Shown: piece by piece, positions 1 through 11,989 of the stretch | How positions within the stretch are numbered: the first letter of the stretch is position 1 | Layout of the letters: each line of letters opens with the position of its first letter | NCBI RefSeq assembly: GCF_029867415.1 | Contig: NC_081182.1 | Span: forward strand, 8,161,213 to 8,225,212 | Reading direction: 5' to 3' | Origin: Vicia villosa | Lineage: Eukaryota > Streptophyta > Magnoliopsida > Fabales > Fabaceae | DNA: 64,000 nucleotides | Made by a program: the position numbers and the translations under genes | The notes under the pieces: model-generated | Databases searched by the model: none | What the model was told of the DNA's origin: nothing | The model's input: only the letters and a program-made list of their open reading frames with translations

Positions 1-201
1 TAAGTGCATGAGCAGCTCCGGAATCGTCAAAATAGTATAGTTACATGTAAAGAAGTCGACAAACGGATACATGGTTCAAAAGCTACGTACAAAACGAGAA
101 TATGCACCAAAATTGAATAAGTACTATACTATTGAATAAAACAATCGGTACAAATTGAATAAAGCAAATTAGTCGGAATATGTATACTATTACCTTTATC
201 A

Positions 202-3200
202 CTAACGTCTCTTTCTTTTCTTGTTAGGATTGTGTTCTACGCGTCTCTTAACAACGCGGACGGTTGGATTGATCCAAATACCCTCGTTATGATCATTTCT
301 AGTACAAGATTCATTCTCATTTTGATCGTTTCTTGTACAAGATTCAATGCCAACACCAATATCACCTTGATCTTCAATGTTTTCATCAACTATTTTGTTA
401 GATAAAAGCACTATAGACCATTTCGTACTTGTCGGATCATTGACATAGAACACTTGTTTAGCTTGAGAGGCTAGAATGAAAGGCTCATCTTTGTACCCTA
501 CCCTATTGAGATCCACTTGCAAAAATCCTGACTTATCCATTCGTATGCCACTATTATTTTCAACCCACTTGCAACCAAATACAGGAATCTGAAACTTCGC
601 GTAATCAAACACCAAAATGCGCTCGATAACACCAAAATATGACAAATTTGAAAATTTCGGATTTAAGTCATTCGCACTTGATATGTGCATTGCTTCAGCT
701 ACCAAGGTAACACCACTATTTTGCAAAGTACTTTTATCATCCTGTTCTTTGGTATAAAATGTGTATCCATTAATTGCGTATGCGCCATAAGAAAACACAA
801 TTACACTTGGACCATAGGCTAAACATCTCAACCTTTCTGTTACTGAAGCAGGATCTGAACGATACTTTGAATAAATATGATCCCTAAACCACGGTATGAA
901 ACTTTGATTGTGCTCTCGTACTATCCAGTTCTCATTTCTATTTGGATTTAAATCTCGGAGAACAACCTTGTGCATTTCAACATAAGGCTCAACCTCAATC
1001 TCATTGTGCAGAACATACAAGTGTGCTTGATCCCGTTCGACCATTGATACTGTCACAACTTTATTTCCAATTAGCCTTTTTCCTTCTTTTTTTTCGACAA
1101 TATGAGATTTGGGGAGTCCAATTGATTGAACATTTGACAGATATTCAGTACAAAACTCAACCGCTTCTTCAACAACGTATCGTTCGGCAATACAACCCTC
1201 CGGTCGACTTCTGTTTTTCACGTACCCTTTTAATATTTTCATATAACGTTCAGCAGGGTACATCCATCTCATATAAGCTAGTCCGCACAATTGTGTCTCT
1301 TTCACAAGATGAACGACTAGATGAACCATTATGTCAAAAAACGAGGGAGGAAAATACATTTCAAGATCACATAAAGTAACAACTATCTCTTTTTGCAATG
1401 TTGGTAAGATCGCGGGATCGACCACCTTACTGCAAATTGACCTGAAGAAGAAACACAGCTTAGTTATTGCGCTTCTTACTTTTTCTGGCAGAATAGAACG
1501 TATACCTATTGGTAAAAAATGTTCCATTATAACATGGCAATCATGCGTCTTCAAACTCTTTAACTTGAGGTCTTTCATGGACACAAGTCTTCTAATATCT
1601 GAAGAGTAGCCTTCTGGAACTTTAACTTCACTGAGGAACTTACACAATGTTTTCTTCTCCTTTCTAGATAGAGTGTAAACAGCAGGTGGCAGATATGTTC
1701 GTCTTCCTTTCGTCACGGGTCCCAATTCAGTTCTCATTCCCATGTTTACCATGTCCTTCCTTATGTTAAGGCCATCCTTAGACTTTCCTTGTATATTGAG
1801 TAACGTACCTATGACGCTGTCAAATACATTTTTTTCAATATGCATAACATCCAGGAAATGTCTTACGTACAACGACTTCCAATATGGAAGTTCAAAAAAA
1901 ATTGACTTCTTCTTCCACCCACCCTTGACAAGTGAATGTGCAAAAGGCTTGCCAAACTGAGTGCTCATATCTTTCACCTTTTCAAAAATTTGATCACCTG
2001 ACAAAAAAGGCGGGGTTGTACGATGTTCGGCCTTTCCATTGAATGCTTTTCTCCACCCATGGTAGTGATGATTAGAATTTAAGAATCTACGATGGCCGAG
2101 AAAGACATTCTTCTGACAAAGCTCCAATCGTGTCGTATCGGTTTCATCTTCACAAACAGGACACGCCTTTTGACCTTTATTGCTGTACCCGGATAGATTT
2201 CCGTATGCTGGAAAATCATTAATTGTTCCAAACAACATCGCCCTCAAGTTGAAACTTTCCTTCCTATACCCATTGTAAACCTCCACACCGTTCTCCCACA
2301 AAAACTTTAAATCTTCGATTAAGGGTGCCAAGTATACGTCTATGTCATTCCCTGGTTGTTTAGGCCCAGAAATTAGCATAGATAACATCATGTACTTACG
2401 CTTCATACATAGCCACGGAGGTAGGTTATAAATCATAAGAATCACAGGCCATGTGCTATGCGAGATACTTTGAATACCATGCGGATTCATTCCATCAGTA
2501 GACAATGACAACCGAAGGTTTCTTGCTTCTTTTCCAAATTCAGGATAATCAGTATCAACTTTCATCCATTGTGGTGAGTCTGCCGGATGTCGCAACTTTC
2601 CATCAATAATTCTTTCATCTGCATGCCAAGTCAAGTGTCTTGAATCGGTCTCACTACGATACATGCGTCTAAATCTCAGAATTATAGGAAAATACCATAA
2701 GACTTTAGCAGGAGACAACTTTTTCTTATATCGAGGGGCACCACATTTAGGACACTCATTCAACGCTGCATACTCGTTTCAAAACAAAACGCAATCGTTT
2801 GGACATGCATGTATCTTATCATAGCTCATGCCAATAGAGGACAACATCTTTTTGGCTTCATACATTCGATTGGGAAGAACATTATCCTTTGGTAGCATAT
2901 CTTTCCTAAGGGCTAATAACTCTGTGAAACTTTTATCCGACCATCCATTGTCCGCCTTTAAGTTGTACAACTTTAACACCGCAGACAATCTTGTGAATTT
3001 TGAACAACCATCATACAACGGTTTCTCTGCATCGCTTACCAACCTCTCAAACATTTTGGGACAATCCTCAAGATCTTCTTCAAGCGCTTCTGCAATCTCT
3101 TCGACTCGATCGCAATCGTATGTGTCTGTGCAATCGTCGTTTGAAGCATACTTCCTATTACACCTCGACTCAGCATTCCCGTTACTTTTCTCACCATGCA

Positions 3201-3414
3201 TTGTCCAACATGTATAACTTCTATCAATTCCAAACCGTAGTAAATGGGATGCCAACTTATTCCCGTCAACCTTACCCCCATAACAGCAACCCAAGCAAGG
3301 ACACGACATTCGAAGCGGGTCTTCGGAGTGCGCAACCGCAAACTCAACGAATTCCCATACCCCTTTCTCGTACTCTTTCGACAATCGGTTTGAATTCATC
3401 CATGTCTTATCCAT
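202..3414 (-). pseudogene. CACTA tnp2-type transposase, copy 1, one in-frame stop
   Basis: Encodes the catalytic transposase expected to cut and paste the CACTA element in the nucleus. The frame runs from ATG at 3412-3414 to TAG at 202-204 (1071 codons) with one internal TGA at 2779-2781. Copy 2 has CGA (Arg) there, so this looks like a C-to-T change at a CpG. Order of parts: an N-terminal transposase-associated domain with the Cys motif CPCLGC, then the tnp2 domain (start NECPKCGAPRY, core PVCEDETDT and FLDVMHIEKN), then a DUF4218-like region (MVHLVVHLVKE, MRWMYPAERYM), then a DUF4216-like region (FDYAKFQIPVFGCKWV). It ends in a basic KKRKRR tail, probably a nuclear localisation signal. Apart from the stop it looks complete. 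Domain names come from family knowledge, not a search. Confidence 0.88.
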
Positions 3415-4860
3415 GTCTTAATTAAGCTAAACAAATGCTTCTTGGTTTCTCTATCAGGTACTAAGGAATTCTGTCAAGATAGTAAATAGCTATCATCATA
3501 ATAGAATACCTAATTAGAATACCTAATCAGAATACCCGATTTCTTAAAGAAGACATTACCTTATTTCAAGGTAATATAAGTCCACAAACCAAAAAACTGG
3601 TTAAGAGACACTAAATTGATATTAAATAGAACCATAAACAATAAACTATAAGCAGAAAATAACAAACTATAAGCAAGAAGAAAGGGATAGTCACCTGAGT
3701 TAGACTTGATGTGGGAGATGGGTAGGTTTGAATCGGCGTTGTACAAGTAGAAACCAGAGACTTCAAAGTAACTGTAAAATTAAACACACACACACGATGC
3801 AGTTAAATACAAATATCATAAAAGTGAAGGAACTATATGCAAACTGTAGCACAAACTACAATGATTTTAGAAGTAGAAACCAGAGACTTCAAAGTAACTG
3901 TAAAAGTAACTGAACCACAATTAACAGAATAATAATAAACCCACAAAAAAACTCTTTGTTGTTTCAACATAAAAATAACACTTAGATTAAGAATAATATC
4001 GTCATACAAAAGCCTTATTATATAAAATTATGTATGGTTTCATTAAACAACCAAAATATTGAATCAAACAGAAGCCAGAAGCCAGAAGCCAAAAATAACA
4101 CTTAAGTAGAAATTATCAAACCGGATACGCTCTCTATATACACATAAGTAGAAATTATCAAACCAGCTTGCAATTACCCATAACCAAATTCAAAAAATTC
4201 TAACTTCACTCATGTACCACAACCAAATAACCATCCATAAACCCATGAAATTGCCTTACTATAATTTCACCATTACTATAATAACCTTTAACCTTCATCA
4301 CCATTGACATAAACTACACAAATGCATCACAAAACTAGAACTCACATCATCACTAAATAACAAAAACAAAAGAAAAGAGGAAGAGAAATTTTCCAGAATT
4401 CAGAGTTGGATTCAAAATCAAACGAACACATCATCAGAAAATACCTATTACTCATCACTATTTTTTAAACCCCTAATATAGATTTCTATAAAAACAGAAG
4501 CCAGAAGCAATCTAGTTTTCTGAATAAAATACCTATAAACACTAATCTTTCAAATATCAAAAACAGAACTATAAATCGTGTACCTTCGTCTTCTCTTCGT
4601 ATTCGTTTTCTGGGCAGGGTTTCTTCTTCGTTCTAGCTTCGAATTCGTTTTCTGGGCAGGGTTTGTTCTTCGTTCTAGCTTCGTCTTCTCTTCAAATTCA
4701 TTTTCTGGGCGGTTTTGAGGAGTTTTTATGGAGTTTCTATGGAGTTCTGGGAAGCGATGGTTCTTCGTAATGAAGTTCTGGGCAGCGATGGCAGTGAAAG
4801 AAATTAGGGATTATGAAACAGCTATTATTTTGATTTTAAAAATTTTAATTAACGAAACAG
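3415..4860 (-). other. CACTA copy 1 upstream/leader region
   Basis: No gene seen. This lies upstream of the minus-strand transposase. It matches copy 2 (57154-57545) up to about 3817, then the two copies become unrelated. A 33-bp stretch (GTAGAAACCAGAGACTTC...) occurs twice, near 3748 and 3871. Between about 4587 and 4720 a unit of roughly 40 bp containing CGTTTTCTGGGCAGGGTTT is repeated about three times. The promoter of the transposase gene is expected here but no convincing TATA box was fixed. Confidence 0.5.
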
Positions 4861-4861
4861 C

Positions 4862-4935
4862 TATGAAAGCGCTTTTAGAAAGCGCTCTGGTAGCCCTGCC
4901 TTTACCAGCGCTTTTTAGGGTAAAAGCGCTTTCGT

Positions 4936-4968
<33 letters not shown>

Positions 4969-5165
4969 TTTAAGAGCGCTTCTGAAAGCGCTTTCATAAG
5001 CCACCTATAAGAGCGCTTTTTGAAAGCGCTTTCGTACCCCCCTATAAGAGCGCTTTTTGAAAGCGCTTTCGTACCCCCCTTATAAGAGCGCTTTTAGAAA
5101 GCGCTTTCGTACCCCCCCCCCCTTTAAGAGCGCTTTTTTTGCGTGTTTTTATTTATTTTGTTTTT
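4862..5165. repeat. CACTA copy 1 subterminal GCGCTTT palindrome array
   Basis: About six units of the form TATAAGAGCGCTTTT...AAAGCGCTTTCGTACCCC run up to the right terminus. Each holds a self-complementary AAAGCGCTTT core. In CACTA elements such subterminal repeats bind the second element-encoded protein and are needed for excision. The same motif sits at both ends of copy 2. A run of 32 C residues (4937-4968) expands the CCCC spacer and may be partly a sequencing or assembly effect. Confidence 0.8.
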
Positions 5166-5225
5166 AGCGAAACCTATACCAGCGCTTTAGTAGGGGTGCT
5201 GCTAAAAGACAAATTTGGCATAGTG

Positions 5226-6345
5226 AACGGATCCCCTTATTCAGCTTATTTTGATAAAATTCAAAACGTAAATGAATGAATATGTCGCATAAATTGACTT
5301 CCTAGACAAGGGACATATGGCCGAATGAAGAATCAAAACATCTACATCAAAATACTCGAGCACCTGCCATGGAGCTACAACTACAAGTCCATTAAAATTT
5401 TGTTCTTGACATTACAGGTTTCAAGCTGTCAATAAGTAAGTCATCTGTTTGTTCAATTGGTTCTACTTTTAAGTGATTATCCAATGTTATTTTTAAATAT
5501 AGAGGACTCAGGATTGACTCATACACGCGCACACACACAACACTAAGTCGGGCATTGAGATAAAAAAATTATGCTAACATCATAAGACAGTATAGTATCA
5601 TCTACAATGTTATTTTATAAATAAAATAAGTATACCCTTTAGTACCGAAAGAAATCAATAATAGTAAAATAGAATAATAGGTATCACATTGAAACCTGTT
5701 GTATTTGGCAGTGGCACACCTCCCCTCAATTGTTTTCAGGCCATCAGCAGGCAATAACATCATAAGACATGGTAGATGTTAAATTCTAGTTAGAGGGAGA
5801 ATACCACTCCCAAAGCCATTATTATAATGATTGTTACTAGTATGCGGTTATTCGTTTCATTCTCTCTATTCGATTTCAACCCAGTAACACCAGTTATACA
5901 AAAATGTATATTTTTTTTGTAGCTGTGGTTATACAATAATTAACCAACTTATATTATTTTTACCATCTCACTATCCAATTTCTACAACAAATATTCAATA
6001 AATAAAATTAAAAAAAAGTATAAACGCATGTATATACCAATGAACAAAACCACTCAATTGTTAAACCCTTACTAGTTCTACTGCATGAATCTCCACATCA
6101 AAAACTACATAAATAAAAACCAACTCAGATCCATAATATCAATGAAATTTCAACATAAACTCATTCAATCAATTCACTTTAACATGCGTTTATACTAACT
6201 CAATCAATCCATAATTTTATTTTTGTCATTCAAACAAGTCAATTGACAAAAATAAAATTATTGTTAGCCTTGAGACACAACAAATACAAGCACTGATGCT
6301 GAATATAAAGCGTACCACCCCAGGTATCTCAAGAACTTCTAGTTT
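5226..6345. other. No gene recognised
   Basis: AT-rich DNA with short coding-free frames. The phrase CATCATAAGACA occurs twice (about 5580 and 5759). No TIR, LTR or exon was identified here. The missing 3' exons of the neighbouring JmjC fragment were looked for and not found. Confidence 0.4.
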
Positions 6346-6849
6346 AGGAACATACCTAGTCGGCTTGTCAAGTTCCAAATCAAACTCTCCAGTTTCCTAC
6401 AGCATCAAAAATCCACAAAACCCCAAATGAATTAAACTCCAAAAGCCAAAACCTCGGCCCTGTTGGGACAAAGAATTTAAAATTCAGTGCTTACAACATA
6501 GTAACAAACACTTATCATATAATCAATTTTTATACCAAAAAGTCAAATAGTCTTCACATAGAGATTCTCATAGTGATCCTTATGAAAAGAAGTATCCGAA
6601 TAACGGTTACCAATCCAAAGATTAACAGCTTTAGGCTCCGAACCAAACGCTTCGGTAGCCCAACCAATATGATCATCACAGTCTTTAGCAAGAGAAGAAT
6701 ACAGAACGAAAACAATCATTCTGCTGCTGCGCGTACGCAACACATTTCGACGGGTCAGAGGAATTGATGAGGCGAAGTGCGTCTGGGAACGAGACACTTT
6801 TGTTCTGCTGTAACTGTGGCAGAGACCAAGCTGTACCTTTTCCAAATCT
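6346..6849 (-). pseudogene. JMJD7-like JmjC hydroxylase gene fragment
   Basis: JMJD7-type proteins are Fe(II)/2-oxoglutarate-dependent oxygenases. Seen on the minus strand: an exon-like stretch at about 6544-6849 reads CVAYAQQQNDCFRS, then, after a frameshift near 6705, YSSLAKDCDDHIGWATEAFG, AVNLWIGNRYSDTSFHKDHY and ENLY followed by a splice-donor-like GTGAAG. HKD contains the His and Asp of the iron-binding HxD motif. A second exon at about 6346-6396, after a CTGTAG acceptor, reads ETGEFDLELDKPTRYVP. These match my recollection of the plant JMJD7-like family in order. The N-terminal part, the second iron-binding His and the C-terminus are missing, so this is a broken fragment, perhaps a relic of gene capture or duplication. 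Confidence 0.7.
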
Positions 6850-6867
6850 CATGGCTACAAAATTCAA

Positions 6868-8030
6868 AAGAAACGAAGCCTGACACCTCTTGAAATTTCT
6901 GAGCTCATGAAGTTATGTTAAAACAAGTTAGTGATAACCTAGTAGTGATAACTAGTTTAATATACTTGGTACTTGTTTTGTAATTTTTGAGTTAGTTGAT
7001 TTTGGATACAAGTTAGATACTTTCTGCTAGGGCAAGACAAAAAGTCTGACCCGTCCACGACTTGTAAAACCCGAACCAAAAACACCTTACTGGATTGGCA
7101 CAAATCGGGTGTCATGTTACAAGGGTGATTCATTTGGATTCAAATGGTTTTTCATGAGCGACATCAAATATGATTTCGAGACCCAGTGAAATCCATAACT
7201 AAGTGTAGCCTAAATAATAATGCCTTAGTGTTTTGCTTTGGGAATTGCTTAAGGACCCTAAGGATTGTTTCTCCACTCTAGTGAAAATCTATAACTATCC
7301 CTAAAATTAAAAAATGCATTTGTGGGTGCACCCCAATCACATTTATTTTTGAGTCGGGCCTAAGGCTGTCAAAAAAGATACAGAAATACATCTTCGTGTA
7401 ACTTACACAGATGCATCTCCATACTCTAATTTAATCAAAAAGATGCTAGAGTCTTTTCTCCTTCCTCACTTCTAGAAATACTCTCCGAAAACACAAACTC
7501 GCAAAACTCTAAAAACCTCTCAACTCTCAAACTCTCTCAATTCACAGTCTCTCAAATTCATTCGACTCACTTCAAAGTTTATACCATCAATATTCAATCC
7601 ATCAAAGAGCCCACTCAAGATCAAACTAAACTCATGTTTGGTAAGTTTTTGATTTTTCTATACTTTTGATTTATTTATATAAACATTTGTAGAAGTTGAG
7701 CATTAGATTAAGTAATAGGTAGTTTAGTTATGTTATTTAAATGAGCAATGTGTGTGATAAGTAGTTTAAATGATCAATGCATTTTTTTTTCCGATGTTGG
7801 AATGGATTGCATTTCCGCCATTTTATTCATCTGAGTTGCAGAACATTATGAAAATGCATCTCCAAATTTTTTCAACATTTTGATTTCTAGAATTCGGTGA
7901 TACATTTCCGAATTTTTCTAATTGCATTGTTAGGCTTAATTTCATTCTGTTTCGTCTATATAATGCTTGTGTGGTTTAATTATAAGCATTATGATTGATA
8001 ACCAAGATAGATTGAGGATAATAGAGTTGT
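6868..8030. other. No gene recognised
   Basis: Low-complexity AT-rich DNA without long reading frames. A CT-rich stretch around 7445-7640 resembles a leader sequence (CTCTCAACTCTCAAACTCTC), but no coding region follows. Confidence 0.35.
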
Positions 8031-8039
8031 GTAATATAC

Positions 8040-10925
8040 ATCGGTTAAGTGGGAAAGATCTCAATCATCGCACGCATCGGTCGGTTCCAGTTAATTTGAT
8101 GAAAAAGCGCTAACTTCTAGGGTTTATGCGTCTCCGCCTTCTTCTTTTTTATTATTTAATTTAAATTTTCGCACTAATTAAATAAGCATTTTTTTAAATA
8201 GTCAATTTTCACTTTTATGCATTTTTTAGTCAAAAAATCACCAAAAATCATAAAATATTCAAAAAATTCAAAAAAAGAAGTTTTTAATCCTAATTTTCGT
8301 TTTTCTTTTAATTTTTTTTAAATATTAATTTTTAATTGTAATTCATTATTTTATGCATTTTATAGCTAAAAAAATCAAAAATTAAATAGTACTTTTTGCT
8401 TAGCTTTTGGCCCAAGTCAATTGGCATTAAAATTTATTTGATTTGATTCTCCCTAATTTTAGATAAAATCAAAATAAATAATTTTGTTATGTCAATAGTA
8501 TTAATGTTAATTTATTTTTTCCTTTTTTATTTTAACCTAACTTTACACTATAAATTGAGTCACTTTGTACACTTTTAAAAAACTAACAATTACCAATTTT
8601 TCAATTCACTCTCTCACAACTAAACCCTTTTTTAACACCTTCAACCTCATTCTCCATTCCTAATTTCTACACTATACTGACATTTTTTACATACTTTTCT
8701 TCAATCTCTTTTCTTTCAAGAGTCTCTTCAATATCTTTTGTTTTTTTTTTTCTTGGTTCATGGCCAATGATTTCCTATGAGGCCTCCTCTTTTATTTTAT
8801 AGAAAAAACCTTTTCTAAATCTTTTTATCAAAACTAAAAACAAACATTTTCTTTTCAAAAACCTTTTGGCCAATGATGATACCTGAGGCCTGTTTTTTAA
8901 AATCATTGTTTTGGCCATTGTTGCTACATTTTAGTTTAAATTTATGTTTTTACAATCATAATCTTTTTTTTAACCCTTCTTTTAGCCATGATGTAACTTT
9001 CTGAACCTTTCTTTATTTCTTAAGGAAATTGTAGATTATATGAGGTCAAACCCTTTTATAATATTTTTTTATTTTATTATTATAACTATTATCATTACTA
9101 ACCTTTTTTTTATTATAATAATAATTATTATTAATATGTTAATTGCTTCTATTATTATTATTATATTATTGTTATTATTACCATTATATTATTATTATTT
9201 TTATTATATTATTATTATTACTATTATTATTATTATTCTTATTCTTATTATTATCCTATTTTTGCAGGTACTTCCTTTGACTAAAGAGAAGCGGTGCGGG
9301 AATATGGGTTTACCATTGTTAGGGCATAAAGCTTTTGCCTCTTCGAAAACCCCATTGGCATCCCATGGACCTCCAACCACACCATATCAGATCAAATCTT
9401 GGTTTTTCTTTAATTCATTTTTCCAATTATTGGTTTATTGTTTTATTATTTAAATTTTCACTAAAATCTTAATCTTTTTTTCTCAAACCATAAAATTCAT
9501 GTTATTTTCATAAATCACTCTAAAAATATTTTTTATTAAATTAATTTTGTTTTTTATTATTTAAATTAATAATTTAGAGTAATATTAATTTTTAGGTTTA
9601 AATAATTAATTTTTTAAATTTAGGTTAATTCAACAATAACATTTTTAGACTTAGGTTAATTTAATCAAATTAGGATTTTTAGGATAATTTATTTTTAGGT
9701 TTTCTAACCCTGATTTTATTTTTTTGGCTAACTATGTTTCATTATAACTATTAATTATTAGTTTCTCTAACCATTTTAATTTTTGATCTGTTACCTTATA
9801 ATTGATGAGGTTTTTTTTATTGCGTGATTCTTTTCTCATCTCTTATTCTAGTGTATGTCGCATGCCTTTAATTTGTTCGGTTATTTATTTTTTTGCCATT
9901 TAAATTCTAGAAAATGTGTATAGGCTTGCAAGGTTTTTTGTAATAGTTTAGCTTTATTTCCTGCCCTTATTTTCTGTACATTATAACTGCTTATTTTCAT
10001 TAACTGCGTGGTTAGTAATTTAGGGAGTGACAACAGTTAATAAATTTAGTTTGCATAATACAAGATAAATATCTGAATATAATCACGTGATTGTTGCACC
10101 AACACACCTTTAGGGTAATTCCTCTTATGTTGCCTTCGATCAAAAATAGTCAAGTCCCTCGGATACGAGGATGCCTTAGCAAATGTTGCCCTCAGTTCAT
10201 TATCATCATCAAAGATCATAAGTCCCTTCGATGTTGCCTACAAATGTATATGATCTTGTCTCGCGAGGTTGCCTACGATAAGATGATGACGGTCCCTTTC
10301 GAATGCTAAGGTATCCTCATTTGTTGCCTAAAATGACTATTATATCTTTCCTTGAGACTTCCTACCCTCTTTATGATATGGATAGCCTTATGGCGAACGA
10401 TAATTCTCGATGACCCTTTTCAAATCCAATGAAAATACTACCTACCCTTCTTATGGTATGGATAGCCCTTTCAAACAAAAATCTTAAAGAACAGAAAAAC
10501 ACTAAACTTAGGGTAGGTGATTTTAATTCCTTGCTCACAACAACTTTCAAATTACTTTTCACACCTTTTTTTTCAAATCAATTAAAAAAGGCTACGCTTA
10601 TTTATAAGCTAAAGTCCTTATTCAAATCCTTTTCCTATTCACACACTACACTTCAAACATTTTGAAAACAAAAAGTGAGCTAAGAAATTAAGAGCCCATG
10701 GATAACCATGGATACAAAGGGTGCTTACACCTTCCCTTTGTATAACCTACCCCCCGAACTCAAAGTCTTTTTAAAAAGGTCTTTTTCTGTTCTTTTAGCC
10801 TTTCCAATTGGATAAAATAAAAGTCGGTGGCGACTCTTGCTATCAGTAACATTTCAAAAAGTCAGTTCTCCCATCGTATTACAATGGGGTTAAAACTAAA
10901 CCTTCATTTATTTGTATGTTGTTTT
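8040..10925 (+). repeat. Ogre/Tat-like (Ty3-gypsy) LTR sequence
   Basis: Long AT-rich block followed by a characteristic 3' part: repeated short phrases around GTTGCCTACGA and TGCCTTCGATC (10120-10330), then GGGTGCTTACACCTTCCCTT at about 10719, then AAGTCGGTGGCGACTCTTGC at about 10821. Similar phrases close the very long LTRs of Ogre/Tat elements as I recall them. The inverted counterpart at 17330-17530 shares the GGCGACTCTTG motif on the minus strand. No gag or pol follows, so this is a truncated element or LTR remnant. Exact LTR ends were not determined, and the left boundary is arbitrary. Confidence 0.45.
9060..9257 (+). repeat. (ATT)n-rich low-complexity stretch
   Basis: Almost pure TTA/ATT triplets for about 200 bp inside the LTR-like block. 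The 137-codon frame across it is only isoleucine/leucine/tyrosine runs and is not a gene. Confidence 0.85.
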
Positions 10926-11311
10926 TGAGGAAATTCATTTCTTAGTATGTTGATTGTATATGGTGTGCCCTAAAAGGCAGTTTACTGTAGTAAACCAATA
11001 AATAATTTACACATTTATGAAAAGTAACAGCTTGTAATAGCTTGTAACAATCTGCTTATTATCCATTCACTCTGAACTATATATTGCCACATCTTGTAAG
11101 TGTAACAACACCAGAAAATTTTCCATAATTTTCAATACATGTACATAACCATTGTACATAACAACATACATAACAGTACCAGATTTTTTGTAATTGTAAT
11201 ACATAACATGTAACTTGTAATAACTTGTACATTGTACACAACCATACCAGAAATTTTTCCATTGTAATAATAACATACATAACACTACTAGAATTTTGAT
11301 CATAACTTGAC

Positions 11312-11871
11312 TAGGGATGGCAATGGGCAGGGTTTGGGCAGGGTACTATAGTACCCATCCCCATACCCGCAGTTTAAAAAAATCCCCGTACCCGGGCCCA
11401 AACCCGCGTGGGTATCAATATTCATGTCCGTACCCGTACCCTGTGGGTACCTCGATGCCCATACCCGTACCCGTTTACCCGCATTTATAGTAAAATTAAA
11501 TCGTTTAATTGCAAAATTTCATATAATTTAAGTCTTTTTAACAATATTAAAAAAAATATGTATGTTATTGTTGAGTTAAGAAACAAATAAACACTTTTAT
11601 TAAAATGTATAATGATTTAATAGCGTTATATTTTTAAAAAAATTTAGAATCATTCATTTTTATATAATAATATAAATGACATTATAGAAATATGTAGTAT
11701 GGGTATGGGGCGGGTTGGGTAGTAAGGTACCCGTGCCCGCACCCATACCCGCATATCTTAATGGGTAATTACCCGTGCCCGTGCCCATACCCATTTTTAT
11801 GGGTATTTACCCTACCCGATATGGGGTTTTTTGTGGGTACCCACTGGGGATGGGCCAAATTGCCATCCCTA
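11312..11871. mobile_element. hAT-type MITE, 560 bp, with 8-bp TSD
   Basis: Terminal inverted repeats TAGGGATGGCAAT and ATTGCCATCCCTA are flanked by a perfect 8-bp direct repeat AACTTGAC (11304-11311 and 11872-11879). The 8-bp TSD and the TAGGGATGGCAA end are typical of hAT elements. Inside, both ends are rich in GGGTACCC/CCCGTACCC-like phrases that can fold back on each other. No transposase is present, so it must have been moved by a relative elsewhere. Confidence 0.88.
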
Positions 11872-11989
11872 AACTTGACCATAATAGCACCGTAACTAAT
11901 AGAACCATAATTTTGGGCATCTCAAAAAACATAATAGCCTAATTACAAAAGAGTTTGGTCATTACAAAAGAGATAACACTATAGAATAA

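Larger units (their letters stand above)
1..5225 (-). mobile_element. CACTA (En/Spm) DNA transposon, copy 1, right-hand part
   Basis: Seen: a tnp2-type transposase reading frame on the minus strand is followed by an array of AAAGCGCTTT-type palindromes and ends in the terminal sequence AAATTTGGCATAGTG (last base 5225). The left terminus and TSD partner lie outside the window, so the 3-bp TSD (AAC would follow) cannot be confirmed. Copy 2 at 50664-59180 is a close relative: their tnp2 regions align almost base for base. Family knowledge: CACTA elements end in CACTA/TAGTG and carry subterminal repeats bound by an element-encoded protein. Likely non-functional on its own, because the transposase frame has a stop. 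Confidence 0.88.

Noticed and set aside
942..1379. 145-codon plus-strand frame, repeated at 54680-55117
   Set aside because: Antisense shadow of the tnp2 transposase; conserved only because the transposon is duplicated.
5700..5760. Possible further JMJD7 exon on the minus strand
   Set aside because: The translated stretch does not match the expected C-terminal part of the family.
9040..9453. 137-codon plus-strand frame
   Set aside because: Almost entirely (ATT)n repeat giving Ile/Tyr/Leu runs; no start context or homology.
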